Source of the DNA: Daphnia carinata | Lineage: Eukaryota > Arthropoda > Branchiopoda > Diplostraca > Daphniidae | Direction: 5' to 3' | Length of the DNA stretch: 64,000 nt | NCBI RefSeq assembly: GCF_022539665.2 | Contig: NC_081331.1 | Coordinates: 7,719,534 to 7,783,533, forward strand | Shown here: one piece after another, positions 33,064 through 45,315 of the stretch | Numbering within the stretch: position 1 is the first letter of the stretch | How the letters are laid out: each line of letters opens with the position of its first letter | Notes under the pieces: model-generated | The model's input: the letters and a program-made list of their open reading frames with translations, nothing else | Told to the model about the DNA's origin: nothing | Databases searched by the model: none | Program-made: the position numbers and the translations under genes

Positions 33064-33751
33064 TTACAAGGTCTTGCTACATTCTTTGTCGAGACGGAGG
33101 ATTGCCCGTTGATACATGTATCTTGCCACCTTGTCGGTGGCTTCCTTTTTAGCTCGCACAATGTCCCCGATCATTTCCTTGATGCTGGCCGCACATTGCT
33201 CCTCACGCTCCCGACTCACTTTTAACTTTTCTTTACGGATGCTTGATGATTTCATGAGCGGATTTTCTGCCGTAGCCATAATACATAGTTTAGGCACAGG
33301 ACGAATACATGGTCTTGGATGGTTACTGAGCTTCACTTTTACTACTCGAACAACATTGTCAGTAGGGCTGGGAATAACTTCAAGCGCATTGCCAAACGGC
33401 CACTGCCCACGCAAGGTATTTGGTTCAATTACAAGCACCAGATCTCGCACGGTGATGTTAGGCCCATTTTCTTGCCATTTTCTTCTTTCTGTTAAGTGGG
33501 GAATGTATTCACGTAGCCATCTATTCCAAAAATGTTGGAGGATGGCTTGGCTTTGCAGAACCTGCTTGGTAGTAACGTTCATATTTTCCACTTCGGCCAG
33601 CTGGAGAGGCAAGTACGGCTGAGCTCCACCGTATAGGAAGTGATTGGGCGTTAAGGAATCCGGGTCTTCTAGATCAATACTTGCGGTATATATATCAATA
33701 GGTGCGTTAACGGCCGGACATTTAACAGAGCAGCCACTTCGACAACGAAGG
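33064..33751 (-). pseudogene. BEL/Pao integrase C-terminal region plus coiled coil
   Basis: From 33751 down, the frame (shifted once near 33700) shows LTPNHFLYGG, FWNRWLREYIPHLTERRKW, VRDLVLVIEPNTLRGQWP and VRVVKVK...RPVPKLC. These are the standard C-terminal motifs of BEL/Pao Pol. The same frame then continues, after an internal Met, into a charged coiled-coil stretch (about 70 codons, REREEQCAASIKEMIGD) not expected at a Pol end. The coiled coil leads, with a shift, to the gag-like piece at 32687-33061. Confidence 0.75.
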
Positions 33752-33759
33752 TTCGTAAT

Positions 33760-34592
33760 GGTAGCCGGTGAAATAGGACTGAAACGAAATAGGACTGGAG
33801 AAATATGACTGAAAATTTCCAGTCCTATTTCTACCGGAGAAATAGGACTGGGAGAAATAGGACTGACTTTTAAAAACTTTTAGGACAGTCCTATTTCTCC
33901 ATGGCATCAGTCCTATTTCTCCTCGGCATCAGTCCTATTTCTCCTTAGAAATAGTTCTATTTCATCTACCTTGTTCCAAGAGGAACGATGAGCCTCCAAT
34001 CCGGTGGGCAATGTATTACGTAAGAGCGGCGGCTTATATCCGTTTCCCTTTTTAAAAAACCGATGGTGTTAACTCATTAGATAAATGGTTCACAAAACTT
34101 TTTTTTCTTATCCTATTTTAATTTAAATTACAGGGGAACATGAACTATATTGTATTTAATAGAGTTCATTTAACAAACTACTATTAGACATACTACAGAA
34201 ATATTTATTACTTATATCGCACATTATGTGGTCATAACCAACTTTTCCAATTGAACTAATGTTTTACTATTTCATACATCTTTCGTTATATACAGCTCTT
34301 ACATATTCTGATTTTGCTCTAATAATATTTTATTAAATGAACTCCATTAGATTCAAAATAATTCATGTTCCCTGTTGGAGGCTCATCGTTCCCCTTGGAA
34401 CAAGGTAAATGAAATAGATTTATTTCTTAGGAGAAATAGGACTGATGCCGAGGAGAAATAGGACTGTCCTAAAAGTTTTTAAAAGTCAGTCCTATTTCTC
34501 CCAGTCCCATTTCTCCGGTATAAATAGGACTGGAAATTTTCAGTCCTATTTTTCCAGTCCTATTTCGTTTCAGTCCTATTTCACCGCCAATC
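33760..34592. mobile_element. MITE with about 225-bp TIRs made of short repeats
   Basis: The left 225 bp (33760-about 33990) mirror the right end (about 34370-34592). Both are built from repeats of AGTCCTATTTCTCC and its complement, then AACGATGAGCCTCC. TTCGTAAT (33752-33759 and 34593-34600) flanks it as an 8-bp TSD. It splits the BEL/Pao integrase. No ORF of its own. Confidence 0.85.
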
Positions 34593-37581
34593 TTCGTAAT
34601 ACTTGGTCCTTGACTAGGCAATTACCTAAGCTGGTTTTCATTGCCCGCTTGCAAAACTGTACGATTCTTTCCCAAACACCACCAAAGTAAGGTCCATGGG
34701 GTTGAGAAAACTGCCACGCCATTTGTTGGGAAGCCATTACCGTTTGAAGTTCTTCGTATTTAATGACAAGTTCTTCTAGGGCTTGTGGAAGCTTCTGCTC
34801 TGTGGCAACAAAGTTTGTTCCGTTGTCACTATAAACCACTTTCGGCTTCCCTAGCAGGCTGGTAAAGCGGGAGAAACAGAGCAGAAACTCCTCCAACTAA
34901 GTCCGTCGGCTACTTCCAGGTAAGCTAAGTCCAGGTAGCTAAGTCCGTTGTGCTGGTAGTTAAGCCATCAACGGAGGGCTAGTCTTCGCCGACTTGCGAA
35001 TGCAAGGCGAGCAGTTGTGGATTACAGATTTTACCACCTTGCGACCAGAAAAGTATCCAATAACGTGAACGTAGGTCAGTCAACAATCTCTCGGTCTTGA
35101 CGTGCAGATTTCTAATGTGATGATCCCAAATGATCCTTCGTGTTAAAAGTTGAGTAGCTGGCAGGAGTATGGGGTGTTTAGTTGCGTAATCTATTGGCGC
35201 GTAAAGTATACGTCCACCTACTCGCAAGTGCCCAACTTCATTCAGGAAGGGCTTGAAGATGCGAAGTTTGCATCTGAGTGGCAATTCCAGATTCTTGCGA
35301 AGGGCGAAGAGTTTTTCAGCAAAGGCCAATTCCTGTGCACGTTTGATGCATATTACCAGAGACGTCACCATTTCTTCTGCCTTTAGCTCTCCGACCATTA
35401 GCTTATCGCAACGTAATTTCGCCCGAGCGTTTGTAGTAAACCTTTTACTCCAAGCTAGAACTCGTTGGAGTTTCAACAGACTGGAATAACGGGTGACACA
35501 TCGATCGATGACGTGGTTTTCATCTTCCGTTTTTACTGCCAAGATACGAATCAGGTTTACATACCGTTCTTCTGGCTCCGTAATTTCTTCCCGAGTGTAC
35601 CATTACGAGGGGTCCAGATTCAGAAACGGAGGTCCTTTGTGAAAGTTAATCAACTCTTTGACATCCTTTCGGTCGATGCCCCAACTGCAGAAGCCCGCTG
35701 GGTTTGAGTCTCCAGTAACATGACGCCATTGTCGACGGCCCGTGTTCCGGTGTATCTTGCCGATACGATTGTTGACGAAGACTTCAAATCGGCAGGTTTT
35801 CGAATGGATACACCGCAGCACCGTTTGTGAGTCCGTGTAGAAGGTTACTTGACGCAAGTCAATTCCCAGTTCACGACAAATCGTGGCGATGTTGAAACCT
35901 TCTACTGCAGCTTGTAGCTCTAAACGTGGAATAGTGAGACTTTTTACCAGTGTAACGTGTGATTTTGACATAACAAACGACACGTTAATCGACTGATACG
36001 GTGCGGAATACGGTACGGAAGTAAGCTACTGCTCCGTTACCTTTGGAGCTTGCATCTGTAAAGACGTGGAGGTGCTGATGGGTCCAAATCCGCGTTGGAA
36101 TGGGAAACATCTCGGAATCGAAAGAGATTCCAAGATGGTCGTACCAGTAATAAAAACGTTGACCCAATGCAACTGGTAACGCGTCGTCCCAACCAATCCG
36201 TTTCTCGTCTGTCCAGATGTCTTGGAGAAAACACTTCATGAGGAAGATAACAGGTGCTACGAGTCCGAGAGGGTCGTAGACACTAGAGATGATGCTTAGG
36301 AAGGCTCTCTTGATGAGGGTCTCGTCGTTCGATGGCTTTCGTATCTTAAAAGTCACCATATCTCTCTCGCTATCCCACATTACCCCGAGCGTTCTTTCAA
36401 CGGTGAATATTTCCAAGTCTAGTTCCAAAGTTGGTGAAGCGATGCCGAATTCTTGTAGCGCTGCTATCACCGTCCTCGATGACGACGTTCATTTTGTTAA
36501 GTTGAACCCGCCTAACTGAAGAAGGGATTTCATTTGGCGGAACCGTTTGGCTGCTTCACCTTCAGAGTCGAGGTAATTGTCGACGTAGAAATTCAGTCGA
36601 ACACTATCAGTTACTTCTGGAAACTGGTCGCGATGGTCGTCGGAGATGATATTGCACCAAATACAGTCATCTGGTACATTAACGGGGCTGAAATACTGCC
36701 AGGCGTTCGGTATATAAATCGGAAAACTGCCTGGTCTTCTTCGGGAAGTTTCACTTGATGAAAGATTTTTTTGGATATCCGCTGCGACTGGTACACGGTT
36801 GCAGTGAAAGCGGATGAGAACACCGAGCAAGCTAACAAGAAGGTTGGGTCCCCAAAGCAAGTTCTGGTTTATCGATGTGCCACCAAACTCAACAGCCCCA
36901 TCGAAAATATCTCGAACTTTAGTTGATGAGCTGGATGTCACGACCCCGTGGTGCGGTAGGTTCCACGTCTTGTTCGTCCCCTTCGTGCTTCTTGAGTCGT
37001 GAGGAGTCAGGCATGTTTCAAACCGATGTACTCCTTGACCACTGCATCCTACTTTCGAGCAAACTCCGCGTCTCGATGAAAACGTCTTTCGAGAGCGTAG
37101 AGCCTCTTCAATGCAGACGACCGATTGTTCTTGGGCGATGGACCCAGTTGTTACAGCCGGTGGCTTAATGGAAGCTACATGATCATGGGCCTCTGCGACG
37201 TCGATTCCTATCAGCACGGTCACGTCCTCCTGTTGAACTATCGGGGCGTCAATACCACGTAGGTGTATTCATGACCCCAACTGTCGAGGGGTCGATCGGG
37301 GAATTAGGCGTCACGTCAAATTTCGACCAAGCATTCAAATTTTCGACGGCGTAAGCGTACTTGACTTCAAACTGGCTTTTACCATCACGAGTTGTTAGAG
37401 GTAAGTTTACTACGGAAACCGCAACACTAGACGTGGCTACTTCATACGAGACAACGTTGATGCGTTTAGATTTCCCAAAGAGTCCCAACTTCTTTACTAC
37501 GTCGGTCCAATCAGCGTTATGTCGCTCCCGGTATCCAGGAAACCGAGTGTCGACCAACTGGTACGATCTTAAAACGTACAC
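34576..37581 (-). pseudogene. BEL/Pao pol: protease, RT, RNase H, integrase (many breaks)
   Basis: Minus-strand order. Protease region 37249-37581 (KKLGLFGKS, LTTRDGKSQFEV). RT 36489-37223 (WNLPHHGV, GGTSINQNLLWGPNLL, FHCNRVPVAADIQK). The polymerase site reads FYVDNY instead of YVDD. The connection 35985-36470 has LGVMWDSERD and SSVYDPLGLVAPV. RNase H 35603-35983 has IPRLELQAAV, FYTDSQTVL and NPAGFCS. Integrase 34979-35542 and 34576-34896 has DHHIRNLH, YSDNGTNF and GPYFGGVWER. This motif set is diagnostic of BEL/Pao. At least five frame changes make it a dead copy, and its integrase is cut by the MITE at 33760-34592. Confidence 0.9.
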
Positions 37582-37613
37582 GTCGTTTTATGGTTTCCAA
37601 ATGGGTCAAGGTC

Positions 37614-38263
37614 TCAAGGAATGCTGTCGATGTTGTCGCTAATGGAGCAGGTTGATCCGCTAGCTTCCTCAATGGGATGAATTCCCAGCAATAATACAGC
37701 TGATATCCCTGGGACATTTCTTGCGTTCGTGTTTTCCCGTAAGACATAACAAACATCTTCCGGACTTGAATACTTTCTCAACTCTTTTCGTGGGCGTGAG
37801 CGACCTGAAAACGGTACTGGTTGAAAGATTGTGGACCTGCCGTTACATACAAGGCATTTCCACCGCTCCGTCTTCTCGGCTTGTATCTTCCCCGATGTCG
37901 TTCGGCTCCTTGGAGCATGGTTGCTGAAGATGGCGACGCCCATAATCTGGAACCTTCCATCGTTGATACGTGTACAATGGTCGACGTGTGTGGGACGCTG
38001 GGGCTCTTAACATGCTTCCTTTCGTCGAACTTGACACCTTTGGACGTCGACGTGAGTAAAGACTCGAATACATTTTTCCCATGCTGTTTGCTTATGGATT
38101 TCAACGTTAACCAGTCGTCTACGTCTAGAACATTCAATTCTATGCCTGCTTCTTTTCGTTTTTCGTTCCACTTATCCTTGAGGTGAGGCGTCAATTTTGC
38201 TTCAGGGGCTATCAACGTGGTGCGGCTGTAAAGCTCGTTGGTGTATTTCGATTTGTATTTCAT
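37614..38263 (-). pseudogene. BEL/Pao gag, C-terminal half
   Basis: It includes APEAKLTPHLKDKWNE...LNVLDVDDWL, typical of the conserved BEL/Pao Gag domain before the zinc knuckles. It continues with WKCLVCNGR...CYVLRENTNARN in a second frame (a damaged CCHC pair). It runs directly into the protease region downstream (37249-37581), so gag and pol are parts of one element. The N-terminal gag half is not recognised above 38263. Confidence 0.75.
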
Positions 38264-38358
38264 TTACTGCTCCGCGAAGACGGTTTGCACAAGTCTTGAG
38301 GCTGGCAGCATCTAGACTAGTATCTCTTGTTAGAATTCAAGAGTATTCAGTTAGCTAG

Positions 38359-38409
38359 AGGCTTCTGTGTTATCACAGGCTTCTGTGTTGTCACAGGCTT
38401 CTGCATTGA
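38359..38409. repeat. 18-bp tandem repeat, about 2.8 copies
   Basis: AGGCTTCTGTGTTATCAC is repeated with one change, then a partial third copy. Confidence 0.8.
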
Positions 38410-38476
38410 CTACAGGTAATTCTATCGTTAAATAATAACTGTGCAAACATTTAATTATAATATATATATAGATATA

Positions 38477-38704
38477 TGTTAATACCTTGAAAAGAAAAGG
38501 TTGTAGGGGATATCAATCAACATGGTTTATTTCAGCAGACGACAGAATAGAGAGAGAACAATATAGCAAAAGAAAGCCTGCCACCATGGAGTAGCAGATA
38601 GCACCCTCTAACGCGATTCTTGTATAAGTGTTCTAACACTAACATAGGAGTGTTAATCAACGCCATCTATTTGTCAATTATTTATGTTTGGTGAAACTCC
38701 AACA
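38477..38704 (-). repeat. LTR-like unit (minus strand), 228 bp
   Basis: On the minus strand it starts TGTTGGAGTTTCACC and ends TATTAACA, with AATAAA about 55 nt before the end. This is the pattern of a Copia-type or BEL-type LTR. No matching second LTR or clear TSD is visible, so it could be a solo LTR or the 5' LTR of the BEL/Pao element next to it. Confidence 0.45.
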
Positions 38705-40641
38705 TCTCTGCCAATTGTATGATTCTGTTCGAGCAGCCTATCCAACTTGGGATTTATAATTTAGCAACTCGTTCGAAAGTCCAAAGAGAAAGTTTGAAAG
38801 TTTTTCGTATATTATTATTAGCAGGAGTGTATTGTACAATATGCTAGTTCTGGTATAAATTATGTAAGAAGGTTGAAAAGAATGTTGAACCTCTCCTCGA
38901 GCGATTCGCCGCTCAACAACCAAAAGTGATAAAAACCCCCCATTATCTGCCTTGTGAATTTCGCTTTGTTTTAATATAAATGCCGTTTATGATGTTAAAA
39001 TCTGTAGCTGATATTGTTTTAGTTTTCTGAGAGCTGCTTCGACTGTACCTTTACTGTAATACACGGATTACAAGGAACTTTACAATTCATGGTTCCATCA
39101 AGACTAACATTTGTTACAAACAGACAGTTTATTATTCACGTCTTACTTTAGTTTAAATTCTCTACATTCTCAGAACGAATCTTCAAAACCACTGACATGG
39201 CAACACCAACGAAGTAAGTGAATGTCGTTTGCTCTTCCTGTAAAGGAAACAACTCTAAAAAAGAATACCTTATATCCAAGTATTGTTGACGAACAAGTAT
39301 TACCCTTACATCACGCAGTACAAGAACCTGACGCAACCAACTCAGACCCTAACCTAAATTGTCTCCGACAAAATTTTTTCGACCACTCGAAAACTCTTGT
39401 GGGACTTTAAATGTAAATGAGCCAAGACAGAAAGAAAATAAAACAATACCGAACGGCTTCAACAACAGCAGATATCCAAGATTTGTTAGTCCAGAAACGA
39501 GTAAGTAAACGGAAAATGCATTAGGCCTTCACTTGAAGCACTTGACATAAGATTAATAAGAATATCTATACTAGAACTAACGGTTCAACTAACAAATGGC
39601 ATAAGATCAAAAACTGCTGTAAATACCACAGGGATACTCAAAGATAATGGGGAAGCTCTTGCTGGGGACATTAAAAATCTCAAAAACCCAATCCAACAAG
39701 TAAAACATACTGCATGGAAAAGAAAAGAATGTTCATTCGGCCCCATAAATATATTGCTAAAAGAAACAGTACTTGCATAGATTGAACGGGAAAACAGTCA
39801 TCTAAGTTAAATTTTGAGAAACGAAACTTACGAAAGCAACTAGACAACAAAAAAACTATTCCAAATATTCACTAGCTAGCTCATAGGAACCACTTCAAGA
39901 AACTAACAAATTTCTCAAGAAATTTTCACGAAAAAGCCAACATTCTAAGCAGCAACGGAAAACCCGATCCAGAACCTCCTAAGTAGAGAGGACAAAAAAC
40001 AATGAACAAACTTGAAATTGAAAGAAGGGAGCTCATCTACACAACAATAAGAGAAAATGATGAACTCACAGATGAGCTCACTTTCTACATTTTAAAATAT
40101 TGAGCCAACCTGTCATTGAATTATCTTATTCCTCGTATGCTTACCTATCTTCATCGTATGTAACTCTTTCCCAAGGATTATACAAAATTTTTCCAAACGG
40201 CGAAGTTCCAGGAGGCACACAGACAACATGGAACATGATCAGGAATTAACTTCAATAATCAGAGGACAAGCATATAGCCCAGAAGTAGCTACTGAACAAC
40301 AATTTACGAAAACCATCGCCCCGCACCATAACAGAAAGGCATGGCCAGATAGGCCGAGTGCACAATGAGAATCAAGCATAACCCTACTGTGGAAGGCAGT
40401 TGGGAATGAGGAAAACCAAACAATTGCACCGGAAAATACACGACGTGCACTTTGTTGTTGGATACGACATGGTATAGAAAGATTTATGCACATGGGATTC
40501 AGACTAAACGAAACAAGCAATAAAAAGCCCAAAACAATGTAAAAAAACGGCAGTCACGTCACTCCAAACCTTAATGCTGAAGAAACGAAACAACGGTCAA
40601 GGGCTTCAACAAAACAAAAATGCTGTGCACCTGTAATTTAT
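38705..40641. other. No confident gene; traces of a decayed plus-strand frame
   Basis: Around 39540-39780 one plus-strand frame stays open for about 75 codons (LELTVQLTNGI, KNPIQQVKHTAWKRKEC). I cannot assign it. The rest has many stops. Confidence 0.3.
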
Positions 40642-40926
40642 ATGGGAAAGGAAATGTCCATCATCATCAACAACAAGCCTATTGTGAATCATCAAGACAG
40701 TATTACAGAAATCGCCAATATCGAGGAAGAGACTGAAAACAACATTACCTATGAGCCAGAATATGATGAAGAGGATAGTCTTGCAGCGTTTATTAAAAGA
40801 TACGAACTGAGAATTAGGGAACCAAAATACAACTGCAAGATGAAGACGATTCTAGCGTTTTTTGCCGCTAGAGCAGACACAACCAGACGTCAACCTTCTT
40901 GTCTTCATGTGAGATCTCTTGGTTAG
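40642..40926 (+). CDS. Short unassigned ORF (94 codons)
   Basis: ATG 40642. Acidic middle (IANIEEETENNITYEPEYDEED) and basic end. The ORF is also open upstream. No motif recognised. It may be the end of the decayed frame that precedes it and is probably a retroelement remnant. Confidence 0.2.
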   Translation: MGKEMSIIINNKPIVNHQDSITEIANIEEETENNITYEPEYDEEDSLAAFIKRYELRIREPKYNCKMKTILAFFAARADTTRRQPSCLHVRSLG

Positions 40927-42309
40927 TTGTTTGTAAATGTAATCATTTTGACTCGGATTCCCTTTTTTTTTTTTTTGCATTTTCGGATATTCATTACTGC
41001 TGGGTCTGAATGTCGGGTTTTCGACGGCACAGAACCATTTTCGGGCTTCGAACCACAATATTACCTTCGGGGCCAAAGGGGCAAGGTTCAACATCCAACC
41101 GCAAGGTACCGCATCCGTCTGCGACGAAGACGAGCTGTCCCAAGTTGGAATTTATCCTTGCGGGAGAGGAATCCGCACCAGCAGACATGACCGAGCAAAT
41201 TGTGCCGTTAAATAGATTCCCTAAGGTCGCAGCGGCTGACGGTGCGGCGGGGTAAATCAGGTGGTCCAAATCGCCGGAATTGTTAACGCACAACAACAAC
41301 AAAAAACAACGAGGCTATTCAAGCACTTGCTGCCCCTTTACCAGCTGCACAGACGGTCCGTCCATCGACGATCGCTGTCAGCTCCATACAATGCTCTCGG
41401 GGGCTGTGGATGAGGATGCACAAGGCTTTGTTGACACGTAGAACGGCTTGCTGGTTAGAGGGGTGGATGGAGGAAAACCACATCATAGTAGCTTTGTCAC
41501 GTCTCGAGGACACTGCCTCCCAATGGCGCGTGAAAACAGGACATCATCACGCTACCTGTACGCTTTGATCAGACGCTTTGGTAGCTAACGTCGTTTGTAA
41601 GCATCCGTTTTTGAAATGGAGTTCCCTCGTAGATGCAAGAATGTAGAAGCCGGAAAAATCTTGGCTGTAATATGCCTTGGACACGCGTCGACGGGGTCGT
41701 CGTTAACCCGTCCCACTGCCGGAGGCATACGTTATCAAGGTATTGCTAAGGAGTCTCGCAAAGCAGATTCACGTTGCACGTTGCAGGCCTAACTTCTGCC
41801 TTACCGGTAGACTTTATGGCCTTCTTAACTCGACTCCGAGTTGGGTTGACGCCTCCCGTGCCAAGTGTATCCGCCTCAAGACTTACACCGATTTTGAAAA
41901 CAATAATTCCTGTTTTCACAACCCTTCACCAAATGGCGCTGTTCCAGCAACCCAGAACTTGGCCGTGCTCTTTCGAAACCTGGGAGAAAGCTTAGTCAAC
42001 CAAATGTCGTCGTCGCTGTCACGACTGACAGTTAATCCAGGTTCTAGCGGTCGGTGTGTGGGTGGTAGTAAATTTATACCGAGAGGTCTGAGGACGATAA
42101 CTTTTGTGTAGCGTCCATCTGATACCTGAGTGACTGAAAATGATGTGGACGTGATAATCGCGCACGGTGGTGACTGCAGCTTCCTCCCCGGCGGAAAGGA
42201 TGCTTGATTGTTCTGGATTATTGTTGCAATAAAGAATCCTCGGACATCATCCATTTCCTCTGCCACCTAAAGTTGGCTTCAGGAGAGGCAGACCGCGTTA
42301 TCATGTTTT
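40927..42309. other. No confident gene; unassigned retroelement-like frames
   Basis: Minus-strand frames at 40994-41302, 41319-41513 and 41916-42266 are open but show no domain that I can name. Position just downstream of a minus-strand Gypsy RNase H relic suggests decayed retroelement sequence. Confidence 0.3.
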
Positions 42310-42915
42310 TTTCCACTACGATATACGATAGTTCTATCGTATTCCTGGAAGAAGAGGCTCCAGCGTGCCTAACGTTGTAAGACGTCTTTGCTGGTCACTA
42401 ACCAACACAATGCTTGATAATCGATAACCACTTTCACTTGACACCCCCACACAAAACATTGAAACTTGGTAAGGCACCACACTAATGCAAGACACTCTTT
42501 TTCCATAATTTAATAATTTTATTCAATTAAGATATTTCGATTCCCTCGATGCGCTGCGCTAGCACACCTCCAATGCCGTAAACGTACGTGTTTGATAAAA
42601 TTTACATTTGAAAATCGTAGTTTAAATGAGTTAGCACTGGAGCTGACGCAATCGCCTCATTCAGATATTGAAGCATTTAACACAATCCGTTTCTCAAAGA
42701 AAGGAGTTTCTTTCTTAGTTAACGAAGTGAGTGGAAGTGCTATGGCCGCAAACTGCTGGATGTGACGCCGATAATGGGAGGTTAATCCCAGGAAACTTTG
42801 CACTTGTTTAACGTTGTTTGTCGTCGAATGACCTACCGCTTTAGATAGAAAATTCTGATGGCCTCCAACTTTTCAGGATCTGGACCTACACCTTCCTTAG
42901 TAACAACGTGCTCTA
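42310..42915 (-). pseudogene. Gypsy RT/RNase H relic
   Basis: The minus strand shows, in changing frames, VQSFLGLTSHYRRHIQQFA...PLTSLTKKETPF (42650-42810, the RT thumb region). Then come DYQALCWL and ARWSLFFQEYD-TIVY (42320-42440, RNase H end). The RNase H start between them is lost. The Gypsy type is clear from FLGL-x-x-YRR and the Q-x-L-C-W-L block. Confidence 0.7.
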
Positions 42916-43189
42916 AAAATTTTTAAATATACTCATCAACAATACGCTTTGGCCACTTACGTTTTGGTCCAATTCCAAGGTAATGCAACACTAAATACAA
43001 TCGTTTCAGATGTTGTTCAAACAAACAAAAAACTTTCACTAGGGCCACGAGAGAAGACCAACGGCTGTCAGATTGCTCGATTATTCCCATGCGCGCCGAG
43101 TTCGACATTTCCAAAGAAGTAAATTTAACCCTTACTGACACAAGTTCAAATTTTATTGAAGGCATTTAATAATGTCACTAGAAGCAAAC

Positions 43190-44155
43190 AAAGAATCTCA
43201 AAGGTGATAATGACCTTTTCAATGGGGAAGATGAGGAGGATGTTGTGTACATCGAAATCGGAGAGACCTTGGAGCGTCATGTGGCGATAAATTTAAAGAA
43301 CCAGCTAACATTGAAGGAAGAAACTTTTTATCATTTTCTAATGGAGCAGAGGAAGGTAGAGATAACAGTAATGAATTGGACACAGGCCAATTGACGATAT
43401 TGGATCTGACCAAGCAATTTACGAAGACAAGGACCTTTTCAGCTTTCCCTTCGTATGCGAAGCACTTGCCACGTACTGAACTTCATCGCCACCACGGAAT
43501 ATGGAAAAAATGCCTAACCATCAATTCGTAAAAATAGCAAAAATAACTTTATTTCAAGTTGCAAAGCATTTGGAACAAAAATCAGCGTAGCTCGCTGACA
43601 TCGGATCTTTTCAAGTCTAAATTAGACGAACTTCTTGTAATCAACAATGCTACCAGATGGATTTGCTACTATTATGGGTTGGTCACAGCAGAACATTTTT
43701 TCGACAAAAAAGATAATGCGCTGATTTTCGACCATTTAAAAATTCCTAAACTGACTGCTGTTGAAAAAAAAGCTCTTAAAAGAATTTGTTCGGGTGATGA
43801 AACTCCTTGCACAAGCCCTAGATATATTCCAAAACAAAATGTCAATTGGATGTGTGCTGAAATTGTAACGTTACTGAAAGAAAAGCTGATTGGCATGGAG
43901 GAAGACAGAAGCACCGATCATTGTATTCCTCATTTTGCCTGCTTACTGACTAGTATTAGTGCAAGCTTTAATCATCTTTTGTGCAACAACCATTTAAGAT
44001 TGGCATGTCTATCTAATCCTAATTTCAAACTTTCTTGGGTCCGAGACGAAGAAATCAAGGTAATTTATCAAGCCCTTCTCAAGAACGAGGTTAACGTACG
44101 AACTGCTGCCATAGTAGAACAGTCAGTTTTTAATTATTTCTCATTCCTTCTCTAG
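43190..44155 (+). pseudogene. hAT transposase relic
   Basis: Plus strand. After a decayed acidic stretch (43200-43400) a frame with NFIATTEYGK and, from 43559, INNATRWICYYY leads to HLRLACLSNPNFKLSWVRDEE. The ATRW block followed by an A-x-L-x-x-P-x-FKL-x-W block is typical of hAT transposases. The N-terminal zinc finger and C-terminal dimerisation region are missing. It is unrelated in detail to the hAT element that follows at 44556. Confidence 0.55.
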
Positions 44156-44547
44156 CCTCTTTGAATAACCATTTTTTCGTACAGGAACGATAATGGATGA
44201 TAGTTCACCGAGTAAAAAACGATCAAGCCGTAAAACTTTTTTCAGTGCAGTAAAGAAGAGAGCATCGATCGTTAGTTAACGAGGCAGATCATTTTTTAAA
44301 TGATGGATGTGGATCCGTTAAATCCTCTCATAAGGACTTAGATCGTTTCCAAATCATTACGACAGTTTTTGTGTAAATTTCTACCTAAGAAGTTCTAACC
44401 TTGTAGCGTATTGTTATCTATTAGCCTGTTATGTTTTAGATAATTTTTTTCGTATAAAGTAGCGAATTCAACAGCGCATTACCATCCTCCATTGCTTGTG
44501 AGCGCCTCTTTAGTACTGCAGGATGCGTCTGTGTACCGAAGCGAATC
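44156..44547. other. No gene recognised
   Basis: Short frames only, up to the hAT target site CATTTGTC. Confidence 0.45.
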
Positions 44548-44859
44548 CATTTGTCCAGTGCCGTCTTTACCCTTAGGCCGGTAAGGCCGGTGCTGGGGGG
44601 CCAGGGCAAACGAGGGGCCAAACGTCCAGGGTATTAAAAAAATCAGGCTACGGTTTTAAATCTCAACGCCGCCGCTTCCTATCTGTGGCACGATGGGTAG
44701 GGTGGCAAACTGGCTAGGGTGGCATTGGTAGGGTGGCAATGGCTCAAGGCTCAACATTTGACCTTCAACCAGTAACAACGTTTCACAACGTTTGAAGTCT
44801 TGGTTCGTGCTTGCCAGTTGCCTCGTTGGTTCTGGCGTGGTTTTACCAACGTAATAATA

Positions 44860-45310
44860 ATGAGTGGGTTAAATTTAAATAAACGAAAATCTGGTGGTGC
44901 GCGTCGTAAGGATGCAGTTGAAAAACAAAAAAAAAATGAATATTTGCTAGCTGCTACTCCTAAGTTGATGACTTATTTTAAACCAAGAGAGATTGCTGCT
45001 AATGCTGCGGGTGAAAATGCTGGTGAATGTGGTGATGAAGACACGACGAAGTTGAATGAGGCTGAGGGGAAAGATAATAGTGGTGAATGTGCTTCTGATT
45101 TGGATTTGGGTGAGGAAGAAATCACGTCGGGGCCGGAAGAACAAAAAGAAAAAAAACCAAAAAGGTTTTCTACTGACCCGTCTGATTGGGATCGTCATAA
45201 CCACGAACTGGTCGCATTTGTTATTGATACATCAAACCCTCGAAATTTGGATCCTTCTAAATTTGACTTTACAAGTTCCGATAAGCGGGAACCGTCGGGA
45301 AAAGTGAGAC
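44860..45310 (+). pseudogene. hAT transposase N-terminal part, cut by Copia
   Basis: ATG 44860 (MSGLNLNKRKSGGARR) opens a basic, then acidic leader (KLMTYFKPREI, ASDLDLGEEEITSGPE) ending in PRNLDPSKFDF just before the Copia LTR at 45316. Such low-complexity leaders precede the TTF-type finger in DUF4371 hAT proteins. The frame at the insertion point differs by one base from that of the downstream part, so a small extra shift or a lost intron lies close by. Confidence 0.75.
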
Positions 45311-45315
45311 GAGCC

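Noticed and set aside
38359..38409. CRISPR-like spacing of 18-bp repeats
   Set aside because: Direct tandem repeat without spacers in a eukaryotic genome; no CRISPR array anywhere in the window.
42923..43165. 80-codon minus-strand ORF with DSRWSS block resembling a transposase
   Set aside because: Too short and without a second motif to assign; a hAT or other transposase origin is only possible.
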